Positions 11,222 through 22,500 of a DNA stretch of 64,000 nt are shown piece by piece. A model generated the notes under the pieces. The model had not been told where the DNA came from, did no database searches, and saw only the letters and a program-made list of their open reading frames with translations. Origin of the DNA: Lutraria lutraria (lineage: Eukaryota > Mollusca > Bivalvia > Venerida > Mactridae); NCBI GenBank assembly GCA_964023205.1, contig OZ026837.1:16531479-16595478 (forward strand), read 5' to 3'. Numbering within the stretch: position 1 is the stretch's first letter; every line of letters starts with the position of its first letter. The position numbers and the translations under genes are program-made.

Positions 11222-11741
11222 TTTGCATGATAATTCTTTGATACAAATAGCTTGAGCTGTTAGCACAATCTTGAGACAAATTGATCCAAACTAAAGCACT
11301 TGTATCAATTACATAAGAGTAGATGATATCTACAAATTAGTAAGATCAATACAGGCCGAGGAGGGGGGACTTGATAAATGGCAGTGAGATCTCATATGAG
11401 TAATTACTTTGAACTTGCAATTCAAATCATGCATACGAGAGTATAATTGACGGAGAATTTTATTATGAGTCTGGTGACAAAATGTAACATAAAAGCCCTG
11501 TGCTTCCTCAGTTAGAGACCTAACTATGAAATATTCTTGTGTAGTCTGTTAAGAAATAATAAGTCCCAACTTTGAAATTCACAAGAGAATGTTAGAAAAA
11601 ACTTGATTAAGAATATTTGATGTTTTCCATCCCTTTTTTGGAAAGCCCCTTTTTGAAGCTGGATTGACATCAACCAGATTTGGCGATTTTGATGCTAAGC
11701 ATGAAAAATAGGACAATTTAAATCAAATATTTATTTATTTA

Positions 11742-12056
11742 TCTGTTGTTTAACAGCCCATGCAACAGCTATGGTCATTTCAGAGCTGCCCAAGAGAGAG
11801 GGGAGATAAGATACAGGAGAACCAGGCATTTATATCCCTACTCTTTTCGAATAGTTTTCCTGGTCCTTCATCATGCCTAGTGTAAAGTACTTATACATGC
11901 CTCACCCATTTTCTGAGATTTTTTAAACACAGTACTTGACTGGTAGTTGGGATGGGGTCACTGAAAAAGTGACCTTAAAATATTGAAAGGCGGAGCTGAG
12001 ATTCGAACCAATGACCTTTTGTTTAGAAGTCTAACACATTACCACTTGACCAGGCT
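11742..12056 (-). mobile_element. SINE family B, near-complete copy
   Basis: About 315 bp. On the minus strand the 5' end is a tRNA-like head (A-box region CTGGTCAAGTGG, B box GGTTCGAATCTC) followed by a conserved body (inverse of GGTCATTTCAGAGCTGCC and 'tttatatccctactctttt') and a tail ending in the inverse of TCTGTTGTTTAACAG. Other copies: 10759-11030, 51187-51482 and (plus strand) 53077-53391. Confidence 0.85.
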
Positions 12057-12070
12057 TAAAGTAAAATTAA

Positions 12071-12449
12071 GTTTGTTTGCCCTTTACCGACCGACCCAAA
12101 AAAATAAAAATAAATTATTGCAAAATCTGGGAGACCTTTATTTTTTTACTTGAGAAAATATACATGTACTCAGTGCTTTTGATAGACATTTAAAGGGGGT
12201 ATCATTTGAAACTTGAAGTAATGAAGGAAAACAATAATGTGTGTTAAGGCACTGAGTACATGTTATGGTTGATTAAAGCACACAATAAATGGTTGTATGG
12301 TAGCAGAATACATAAAATGAATATAGAATGCTTCTAGATAGAAATGTAATTTCATGCTAGGTAAAGGTCAATTTCAGAAATAAAATAAAATATTTTTCCT
12401 ACCTACCGACCCTCTTCTAAAATTCAGGGTCGGTAAAGGGCAAACAAAC
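12071..12449. mobile_element. MITE with GTTTGTTTGCCCTTTACCG inverted ends
   Basis: About 379 bp. The left end GTTTGTTTGCCCTTTACCGA is matched inverted by TCGGTAAAGGGCAAACAAAC at the right end, 22-23 bp almost perfect. The similarity may extend outward through AT-rich flanks to about 12054 and 12467. No coding capacity. It abuts SINE B. Confidence 0.8.
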
Positions 12450-12467
12450 ATATTTTTAATTTAGGCC

Positions 12468-13433
12468 CCATCGATCAACCCAAATCAAGCATTTAAAAGG
12501 AAGAAAGGAACAGTTTGGTGCTATTGGTAAAAATGTAAAGATTTTGTCAGAACCATAATCAACAATGAGCTCAACCAAAGTTTTAATTACATATATATGG
12601 TGATACATGTATGATATTTATCACTAAAATTGCTTTAACAATATTTTTAACAAGTCCTCTGAACAGTTTTTTTAATCACCTTTGTTTCACACATTTTCTT
12701 GAATTAAAAACGGCAAACAAAATTTTGTATACATGTAGTTATAACATTTTTTACGGTTATCTGAATCCAATCCGGATTTTTTATTCCCCAAGTAGGTAAA
12801 ATATGATAACCTCCTTAAGATATAATGTTCCAAAATAGACAACAACAAAACTAAATATAGAACTTAAATTTAGGTCCCTGTCAATTTCTGATAAACAAGA
12901 TTATATTTAGCAGTTTAGCTGAATGCTTGTTTCACAATTAGATCAGTTACATATTATATAATGTGCCTTTTTATTGAGATAAATGTTATCAATAAAAACA
13001 ACATAGTTGCTTTGATGTTTTACCTTAAGCTAAAATAAATATAAACATATAGCTAATCAAATCAGCACACTGAACATTTCCCCATCTCCTTTGATACATA
13101 AATCTATTCAGAAGTATACAGACGTATTGACACAAATACATTACCAAGTAATTGTTCGAGAAATTTTAATACGAGATAATATTTCTATCCGCCACATTCG
13201 CTATCAATAAAAATTCCATCTAGCAATTTATCATTTTAAAGTTGAAATAAATGTGTAATTGATCTTGCTAAATAATCGGATGAAACTGAAATTAATCATT
13301 TATTGATGCACTTCACAACCATAAAGTAAACAAGACATGATAGTTTATTGAAGGTGTGAACCTGATAAATTGGTCTAATGAGGCTTCAACCCTGATGCAA
13401 AGAAAATATATGATAATATTACCACAGAGGATA
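12468..13433. other. Intronic stretch without recognisable features
   Basis: AT-rich intron DNA. No exon, RNA gene or repeat with a partner elsewhere in the window was recognised. Confidence 0.4.
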
Positions 13434-13686
13434 TTTGTTTGTTTATATTGGGTTTTACGCCCCTTTTCAACAGTCAGAGTCACATGAGGTGGACAGTTCA
13501 CCTAACCATCGTTCCTGGGAACAACCAGTACTAGACTCCCATCCTCCGTAAGCAACTGCTTACTTTCTCGCATAAAGAGACATCATCAGGTTGGTAGCTT
13601 GGCTCGAACCAACGATCCTCTATCAGTGAGAGGTTACAGTGATTTGAAGTCAGCAACCTTCACCACTCGACCACGGAGGCGGGTCT
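13434..13686 (-). mobile_element. SINE family C, near-complete copy
   Basis: On the minus strand: tRNA-like head at the high-coordinate end (A-box region GTGGTCGAGTGG, B box GGTTCGAGCC), then a body with the inverse of GTACTAGACTCCCA and GGAACAACCAG, and a tail that is the inverse of TTTTACGCCCCTTTTCAACA. Truncated relatives at 35347-35490 (minus) and 47111-47270 (plus). Confidence 0.8.
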
Positions 13687-13899
13687 AATTTAATCATTGA
13701 GGAACCAATCAAGATCATTTGATGAAGTGAGAAATGCAAAACTCTTAAAATGGCATTTATGTAATTTTCACTATATTCCCAACCCCAGTCAAACTTGTGT
13801 TAGTGGCCATCTTAAATTAAGACCCACCCTCTGAACAAATTTCTTTTAAAACTCATCACTGATCATTTAGAACAAAATGACCTCCAAATGAAGGCCACC

Positions 13900-14080
13900 T
13901 GTACAGCTTTTTTTTCTTTATTTTGGGAATATGACCCATACCCTTGGGATTGGGAATTTTTGCGGTGTTTTAATCAAAATTGGGAAAAAATGTACATTTG
14001 TATAACTACAATTTTTGCAACGTTCAATTTATTCTACTTATTCTCCCATAGAACAGTAGGTATTTTCTACCAATAGTTAT
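13900..14080 (+). repeat. Dispersed repeat, TTGGGAATTTT family
   Basis: Carries GGGATTGGGAATTTTT, AAATTGGGAAAAAATG and a terminal TTCTCCCATAGAACAGTAGGT. The inverse appears at about 40345-40530 (CTGTTCTATGGGAGAATAAG), with looser relatives at 25060-25150 and 38040-38290. Non-coding. Confidence 0.5.
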
Positions 14081-14756
14081 GTTAATGAACTTATAAATTA
14101 ATAAAATTAATAAAAAAATAAAAATAAAATGTGTTTCTTTTGGGGGGGATTGGGAATGTCTGTATTGATGACTGAGATGTTTTAAAATGATAATCAATGG
14201 TCATGTCCTAATATGTTTTATTATTTATTTAATTCCCCTTCGAATAGAATTCATGAAAAAAAATTCTTGAATTATTCATGTATTGTTCATGAAGTATGCA
14301 TAACTATTTAACTGGGATTAATGTCAACATAATATTAAAACTCAGTGATCTGACAGCATACTCATGATATCATAAAACAAAATCTGAAATCCATTCTTTA
14401 TTCAGCCAGAATTACTCTGTTATATTTATAAGTAAACATCATGTTATTTTTATTTTGTCCCTCCCACACCCAAAAAAAGACAAATACATTCTTGACTCAA
14501 TTTTTATATTCTGTTTGAGATTAAAGAAATTCACATTGGTAGGAAGTGGATTCACAGTAACTAAGATATATATATATATATATATCCTCCATTAATACAA
14601 GCTACTAGACTGTATAGGTAATTCAACTTTATTACCGAAGTATAGTCAAATGGGATAAGCACAAGAATAATTCCTTGGGATCCTTAAATAATTAATTCCC
14701 TTTAAGTTTTCCTGCTTCAGGGATATTAGTCTTAATTCTGGGTCATTGAAGCTGTT

Positions 14757-15000
14757 TAGGACATCCTTTAAAAAACGTTTGTTAGCTGTAACCCTACCTA
14801 ACTACCTAGAGAATTTTCAGTGGGTAGGTAGGTAGGAAATTTTTTTTACAATTTGATTTTTACATTGAACCCAAAATACATATTTTATTCAAAACAATTT
14901 TTTTTTACCCAAGAAGCAAAAAAAGTTGGGTAGGAACTTTTTTGGTGAGAATGTAGCGTTACAGTAAACCAAGTATTCTTTTAGGATGGCCTTAGATTTT
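14757..15000. mobile_element. MITE (AAGGCCATCCT ends), uninterrupted copy
   Basis: About 240 bp. The left end resembles the inverse of the right end GTATTCTTTTAGGATGGCC. The interior has a short GTAGG repeat (GGGTAGGTAGGTAGGA). It matches the split copy at 10708-11221. A (TA)n run sits just upstream at about 14568-14584. Confidence 0.6.
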
Positions 15001-15492
15001 CTTTTTTAAAAACAGACCAATTTGCACTCATTCCTGCGTCTGTTTACATACATATCATTGGTTCATTATACATTAATAGACCTGGAGCCAGCATGATTTT
15101 TTGGCATGGAGGGAAAGTTCCATTTACGAACATATATCTTATCTGATTACATGTACGGATCGTTTTGATTGAAGTGAACATTTGTACAGTGCTCACAGCA
15201 AATTACGATACTTCTGAGTCTTATTTTCTTACACCAATAAATCAAGATAACTTTGCCCTGGATTTTTCTAATCGAAAAAAATTCACTTTAATTGATGGCT
15301 GCCAAGTCTGAACAGACACTCACTACTCAATTACTGGCCAAAAAAGAGAGGTTATGTTGAACTAGAACAGTCTACTGACACAAGTAACTGTTTCAAGCAC
15401 AGGACATTTGGTCTTGTAAAGGCAAACAATTTTACAGACAAAACAAGCGTTTTCAGTCTTTGAATTATTTTTTTGTGACAGGCTGCCCGACT

Positions 15493-15674
15493 ATACAGTA
15501 CAACCTCTCCAGAGCGGCCCTCCGTAGAGAAACAACCTCTCTATAACAACACCTTAAACATTTCCCTAAAATGATATTTACTATAAATTAAACCTCTATA
15601 GAGCAACAACCTCTAAACAACGGTCAACATTTGCAACTCTGATGGGGTGTTGCTCTACAAAGATTGTACTGTAT
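15493..15674. mobile_element. TA-flanked MITE (CAGTACAACCTCTC ends)
   Basis: About 180 bp with ends TACAGTACAACCTCTCCAG and AAAGATTGTACTGTA, the usual mariner-type arrangement. Interior words such as 'acaacctctctataacaa' and 'gttgctctacaa' also occur in the related element at 51782-51957. Confidence 0.75.
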
Positions 15675-16046
15675 ACTTAATGAAGGAAACTCTCTAAACC
15701 TAGGTTGCCCTCCAAAAGACTTAAAGGAAAAAATCCTTTCGGGCAGGGGGCAACCCACTAATTCGAAGACTGCTATTTACCGGACTAAATGTTAAAATTA
15801 GCCTGATTTTGTGATTATTTTTGTTTCTGCAACATTTATCGAAGAATAATTACATGCCATTTTATCCTTTGTACAACAGTTTTATCATAATTGATAGAAA
15901 CTTTAAAATTTACTTGTATTTATTTTTACCAGACCAGCAGAGATTTAGGAGATAAATTGAGGTTATTCAGTCTTCAGACTGGCACCCACATTTAGGTTAA
16001 GGGTCAGTAATAAGTATATATTCCATATGAAAATGGTGAGTGCTTG

Positions 16047-16225
16047 CAGTCAAACCTGTTGAATAAGGCCATCCTTAGGAAAGACAGAATATGGCATATT
16101 GACAGGTGGCCATTAATCAGAGGTCATTTTATTCTAAATAATCCAAGAATTAAGGTTTTTAAAAAATGACCTTTAATCACAGGTTAGCCTTTATTCTAAG
16201 GTGGCCAGAAACACAGATTTGACAG
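16047..16225. mobile_element. Tc1/mariner-type MITE (CAGTCAAACCTGT ends), copy 2
   Basis: 179 bp, from CAGTCAAACCTGTTGAATAA to ACACAGATTTGACAG followed by TA. Interior matches the other copies ('aggccatccttagg', 'ttctaaataatcc'). Confidence 0.8.
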
Positions 16226-17435
16226 TATGCTATATTTAATAATAAGAATATTAAGGATTATAAACAAAATGATTTGTACATTGACATGTAGTAACAAGAT
16301 TTTGGAGACTATAAAGGCCTTCAATGCAGTGATTTTTTTCCAAAATTTTCTTACTACCCATGCCCATCAATTAGCGCAACAAATTTCAAAATGGGAATAC
16401 ATTTTGTATATAATAAAACATTTTCTATGGCATATGTGATTATTTATTTGTTTAAATCATAAACTACACTATAATAGGTGACAATGGTGTGAAAACTGTT
16501 ACATTTTTCTTCTTTTTACATGATCATGTGGAAAACATTTCTTGTTACAGTTAGGGGAAAATTCTGGCCATTTTAGGGGAAAGATTAAGGAAACTTTGCT
16601 AGGGGAAACTGCTCATATACGGCAGTAAATATAGCCCAAAAAAAATTTACTGACATGACCATATTATATGACAAAATTACTGCAAGACAGATGCACAAAC
16701 AATTGACAGTGGCATTGCAGAACCATTAATTAACAATTGAAAATGAATAATCAATAGGAAACTGATACAAAAATTGAGTTTTATGGCCATTCAGCACAGA
16801 TCGAATGGTATTAAAAGGGGAAAATATTTATAATTGTTTCTGGCTTTATGCTGAATAGAAATAGGGAAGAAAGGTATAAAACTTTTTCTTTGTTTTATAA
16901 TATTAACTATTATACCCAATATAGATATAAGAGCATTTGTGATTTAGAAACTTCCTCAGAACTGAAAGCTAGGTTTTAAATTCTAAATTACAGTGTCAGA
17001 GTAAGTCCTTGATACTGTAAGGTAGTTCTATAGTGACGAAATGTACATTGACTTTCTCACTTTTTTTACCTTTCCACACACTTTCAATTAATTAAGAGAC
17101 AAAATAATAAACCGAAATGAATTTCAATTACTAATTAAATCGACTATTTTAAATCCAAGGAAAAGAATGGCTATTATCATAATGATATCATTTTATCATC
17201 ATCCTCACCAATAAAACAATGATGACTCATCAATCAATTATAATTATATCCTCATGATACAATAAACATACTTCAATTTCAGCAGAAAATTCATTACAGA
17301 AATCAATACTTAGACTAAATAAAGTAATCTCAATATTAACGATGACATGTCATTCCGTGGCACGTCTTTGATTCGTAAATAAATTAGTTTAAAAAATTAG
17401 AATTAGACAGATGAGTCAATTTAATGAGCGTTTAC
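16226..17435. other. Intron-1 stretch next to exon 1 of the nucleoredoxin-like gene
   Basis: AT-rich DNA with short ORFs but no exon-like or repeat-like structure recognised. A donor GTAAACG follows exon 1 at 17435. Confidence 0.4.
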
Positions 17436-17735
17436 CTTCTTTTCTAATCCGTATGGCATCGCAAGCCATGGCATTGTATTAAAATAGTCTTTGAAAGTAT
17501 TCTCATCTTTATCCCAACTAACAAAAACAATTTCAAACTTAGGACTTTCTTCTTTCACTTTAACATTATAAAAATCCACCAATTTTGGTGTAAATCCTTT
17601 GCAAGGTGGACACCATTCGGCTGAAAAATATAATCCAAGTACGCGATCTTTGCCACAAAGTGAATTAATTGCCACTTTGTCACCATTTTGACGAATCACA
17701 TGGTCGCCTAACAAATTTTCTAGCGTTCTTGCCAT
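17436..17735 (-). CDS. Nucleoredoxin/tryparedoxin-like protein, exon 1 (residues 1-100)
   Basis: ATG at 17733-17735 read on the minus strand; exactly 100 codons before the GTAAACG donor. The protein starts MARTLENLLGDHVI, then has the thioredoxin-fold strand LGLYFSAEW running into the redox motif WCPPC (residues 41-45), followed by KGFTPKL, 'FEIVFVSWDKDE' and 'MPWLAMPY'. This order is diagnostic of the nucleoredoxin/tryparedoxin family, where the two cysteines of CPPC form the catalytic dithiol. No signal peptide is visible, so a cytosolic or nuclear enzyme is expected. It joins in phase 0 to exon 2 at 1861-2112 across 15.3 kb. It is head-to-head with the CCDC74-like gene. Confidence 0.9.
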
Positions 17736-18180
17736 GTTGAACTGATCACAGCAATTTAACTAATGGTTAGACAAACCGCGTAACTGCCGGCACCTGCACT
17801 CACTGGGAAATTCCACCGGTGGCTATTTTTAGTTTCGCAATGACATCACAGTCTGTCTGAGTATTTTGACCCGTACTGGTACGTAATCGGTTGGATTTTA
17901 ACGTTTTACCGAAGAACGGTTTACTGTGGACTTTATCGTTGACAAAATTTATAATCTCAAAGACTTTATTTTCATTTATTCATTATTCTGTATTATATAG
18001 ATAAAACTCTTTGTATTGATCACTATAAATTAATTATGATGAAAATTAATAAAATATCTATGCAAATTACATACTTTCATAAAATATTGTTGTAATTAAT
18101 TTGCGTTAGAGACTTTCTAAAGTATGTTGCAAATGGCGGCGTCTGTAGCAACAGAACCCTTGAAAGATCAATAGTTTATT
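17736..18180. promoter_or_regulatory. Divergent promoter region, nucleoredoxin-like / CCDC74-like
   Basis: Intergenic side of the head-to-head pair. At 18131-18140 lies AAATGGCGGC, an exact match to the core of the YY1 consensus, which is typically found near transcription starts. The ATG in it opens only a 13-codon frame (18133-18174), so I read it as a binding motif or part of a 5' UTR. The first, non-coding exon of the CCDC74-like gene is likely between here and 19526 but I could not place its donor. Confidence 0.5.
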
Positions 18181-18803
18181 CTTTCATTTCTGACTTGTTA
18201 CAACTCTATGTCTTAATACTCTGGTTCGATTTTGAATAATAATTATCTTCTTTCTTATATATAGTGTACTGGACTTCTAATTATTTCCGAATGCACTATA
18301 CTGACCCTGTGCGTAGTAGATGGTAGAAGACTAAATTTGAAGTCAGATTTTCGGTACGATCGCTGCTTGTTATGATTTTAAATTCAAATATGATACTTAT
18401 ATGATGACTTGATTTGATGCCCCCACAAAAATTGCCTTGGTTAAAATGTCATACATGTCAGAATTTAATACGTATGTACCAAGGTAACAAGTGTTATTGA
18501 CTATGTTTGTCTACTTATTCAGCATCCATTCCAGGTCTATGACTATGAGATACTTTCAGAATTAATCAGGGTCAGAATTTTAGATATCATGTCAAATGAC
18601 AGGATCTATCAATCTATACTGCATAAAATCCTTTATGCAGGACGATTAGATTTGTATTGAAACAAATTAAGTTGCTAATTTATTTAATTATTAAGTTAAA
18701 TCAGTGATTGAAAAAAAAAGCATGCCTTAATTCGTCCACAATTTAGTTCTGAGTGTATTGCGAAGCCTCACATACTTGTATATTTTAATGATTTTTTTCA
18801 TTC

Positions 18804-18945
18804 TGTAATAGAGGAAAATAATGTACCTGATGCGGTGTTTAAAACTGCCACCTGCTTTCAAGTCAGATGCTTTACCAAATGAGCTATTTGTGCTGTTAAT
18901 ATTATGTACAGCCAATTTATAAATACTATATTCGATACTGCTACA
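18804..18945 (-). mobile_element. tRNA-derived short repeat, copy 3 (strongly decayed)
   Basis: Third copy of the TGTA...TACA unit (see 359-503). It keeps the flank words 'gaggaaaataatgtac' and 'gccaatttataaata', but its tRNA-like part has lost the T-arm and acceptor pairing. Confidence 0.7.
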
Positions 18946-19526
18946 ATTCACTTTTAACTCTGCTGATTTGCATGCGTTTTATTAGGGTTCTGGATTGTTG
19001 GGTAAGTGGCAATCCGATCCAAGCCTCGATTCAGCTCCTACCATCCACAACTTAAATCATGAAATGTTTATCAATATGTATTCACCCTTTCAGTTAATCC
19101 TATTCTCTAAATATCACCTTAAAAGTCTTAGCAAAGAGAGTAGACTGATGAGATACATGTATAGTACAATATCATGATTCATGAAAGGGGTTTTTAAGAA
19201 GAAAGAATACACCTTATGTTAACAAACAAGATCGCAGCCCATGAATCTCAGTAATGATTATTATTCATACTTCATATTTTTTATTTGATTTGTAATTACC
19301 TGTACTCAGATACTCACCCCAGCCAACTATTGATTGTTTACTTTTAGTACACTCAAAAAAGAATGTTGCCAACTCACCTCTTTTATGCATGTTTTGCCTC
19401 CTTAAATTATATGTATTTCTATATATAGATATCAACAGATAGACTTTCTGGATGACAACAATTGTTTACTGTTTGAAAATTATTAGATCCTTTACAGTAG
19501 GTTTTATTGAAATATATATTTTCCAG

Positions 19527-22500
19527 GTTGTTGGAGGTGTTAGCCTGCTTTTTCTGAAGGAAGATCAGAATGTAGGGTTGGTTCAAGTATGTTGAAACAA
19601 GGAGTTGTCCAAGAAAAGATATCTGATCTTACGTCCATGAATCAATTGCCCCCACTCGGGTAAGATTTCTGTCCTTGCGTCATAGGTAAATGAGAATTAA
19701 AGGCAAAAATATTAAAGTGAGACCTGTATATCTAAAATGTATATTTTTGCCCTAACAATGCAAACCAAGTTTTATGTTTTGGGTATGTAGGTAAAGAATT
19801 GTGTTTTTTTTTCGGTATGAACCTAGACTGCGTCTGAAACCATACACTTGAAAACAGATTTGTTCATGTAACATAATTTTATAGGTGCTAGTGACTTAAG
19901 TCAGTCACAGATAGCATATTGTTAAAAATTGAAAAATGCATGTGCATCAAAAAAGCATATTAGGGTCTTTGCACTGAAAAAAAATTCTAGACCTAAGCAA
20001 TTGAATTATTTTTTGGTTAACAGTTGTTTTTCCAGTCAGACGTGTTCCATTATTTTATTTATATTTTTATTCTTGGCCTTACTTGTTTTATAATATAAAT
20101 GTAGGTAAATATGATTTGTATAAGTTCAGGAAAATGTTTTGTGATTGTATCTTACATTACTTTGTTACTTTGCAGGACGTTGCCTCAATGGTCACGGGTG
20201 AACACATTGAACAGAGGGGGTTACCCCAAGCCATTTATAAAAGACAAACTAATGGTAACAACATTAATTTCATTATGTTCAGTTTTAGCACATGCTTACA
20301 CTATTTATTTGTTGGTGTTTTTAGCTCTCTAGAACACACTGTGCTGAAGGTGAGCTTTTGTGATCATCTTGCATCCATTAAGCATCGTGAAGTGGCCATT
20401 TTGGTGGAATCGGTCCAAGGTCTGGGTATAATTTCGAAGATTGTATTTGGTATGAAGCATTGTCTGGTAGACTTCTACCAAGTATGTTCAAATCCTGGCC
20501 CTAGGGTCAACATTGGCTCTGCCCCAGGGTTCACTTGATTTTGCAGTTAGCCTTATTATAGTATGTAAGCCTTTTTCTGTGAGTGATTTTTGTTTATATA
20601 TTATGAATTAATCATTTGATTGAAGTGCCATATTCTTATCCAGTGCTTATTGAATTTATTATTCAGATGAATATCATGAATCTTCTAACATATACTTTCA
20701 AATGATTACAGCCAGCCACTGAGAAAGTAGCAGGGATGGATGATGAGGACAGATCTATTGATTTGTCTGAATTAAACCCTGCTCAGAGAATACATCATCT
20801 AGAACGTAGCATTATGTTTCTTAAACAGCAACATGCTGAGGTGCTTAAATCTCTACACGATGAGATTGACAATCTTAAGAAAGAGAATAAAGGTTTGTAT
20901 GAACTACACAAATAGAAAATATTGATACTAGTAGTGCAGCGTTATACCAGTATACCGGTATATTGTGATACAGTGTCAGGCTAATACTTGCCGCAGTAAA
21001 ACATCCATGTACCGCGATATTTTCTTTCGTAATTGACCACATAATCCATTGAATGAAATGAATGCAGACACGTTTTGTTTTAGTGTTGTTTTGAACCATC
21101 AAAGACTGATTTATTCCTTTGACTGACAAACTCATGACATATTCAAAAGGTTGCCGAGTTTGGGAGCAAATTCAGTTTAAAAAAGGTCATCTGGAAAAAT
21201 TCAGGATGGCATTGCTGTGTGTAAAATTAGACAGAAATTTTTTTCAATTAAGTATACTTGAGATAGCATTGTTACATCACTGTATTGCAATATGGGTTGA
21301 CTGTATTGCAATATATCGCAATACAGGTTATGCCATATTGTTGCACCCCTACTTGATACTGAAGTGATACACATTTGACCCAAGGTTTTGAATACTAAGG
21401 AATATCAATATATGTTATAGAACCTAATATAACTAATACAAACATAGTGTGAATTATCTGAATATAAAGAATTTTATAAGGTGTATCACAAGAACCAGAC
21501 AGAGTGTTCTTGAACCTATTCAACAATTTGGCCTTTTAATTTTTAAGCTGTATTATTGCATTTTTCTTGTCAGAAAATAGTTTGTTTCATACATAATTAA
21601 AAAAAATAATAATGATGGTATTTCAATGCCTATCTTCCATGTGGGCCTCAATATAGAATGAAGCCTTTTATGTGATGGCTTTTATTATTTTTTTTTTCTT
21701 ACAGACTTGCATTTCAAAATTGTTATGAGTCAAAAGCAACAGCAGCAGCAACATCATCAGCAACATATTGAAGTTGGCAGTGCTAATAGTCGTCGAAGTA
21801 GAACTGGCAAGGATTCTCGTCTAATGGAAAAAGGTAATGTGGTTCACTAAATGATTATTTTCGAAATTTAATTCAACCCTCAATGAAGTCGTTAATCCAT
21901 GTTTATATTATTAACTTTTTCAGACTAAAAATTTCAATATTGTTTATGACATCTCTATTACTCTGTGATTTTCTGTACTCAAGTAATATGACTTTTGATT
22001 TCTATGATTAATGTATTGAGTAAATTTAGTTGAGTTTATCTGTCATGCATTTATACCCTGCTTTGAAGTCAAGAACAAGGGTTCAATATGGTTACTTTCT
22101 TTTTTTATGCTCCAGGCATCCAATGATGCCAGGGCATATGTAGTAATTGCCTTGTCCGTCTGTCTGTCGATCCGTAGATTCAGTTAATTTCCTTTTTTCA
22201 TCAAGCATGCCATCAGGGGCAAATATGTTTATTGAACGCATCATGTTGTTTAAATAAAAATTACCGAAACGTAATACCACAGAAATATACCTATTTCTTA
22301 TTTAGTCTATAGTGTTTTATTTATATCTTTTTGTGCCTATCATGCTTTCTTTCTTATTACTATGAAGTTTGTACTATAATTTTAGGAATATATGTCAAAT
22401 TCATTTGTTGCTAAGCTGAACATAAATCCTGAGCATTTATTTTACATTTTGTTTCAAAATTAATTTTAGTTAAACTGTTTTCTCTTACTAGATATTCCTC

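Noticed and set aside
18133..18174. ATGGCGGCG mini-ORF as the CCDC74-like start codon
   Set aside because: It stops after 13 codons with no usable splice donor in between. The ATG at 19589 joins in phase to all later exons.
20083..20538. 151-codon plus-strand ORF
   Set aside because: It overlaps CCDC74 exon 2 in a different frame from the one that joins exons 1 and 3, and continues into a dispersed repeat fragment.
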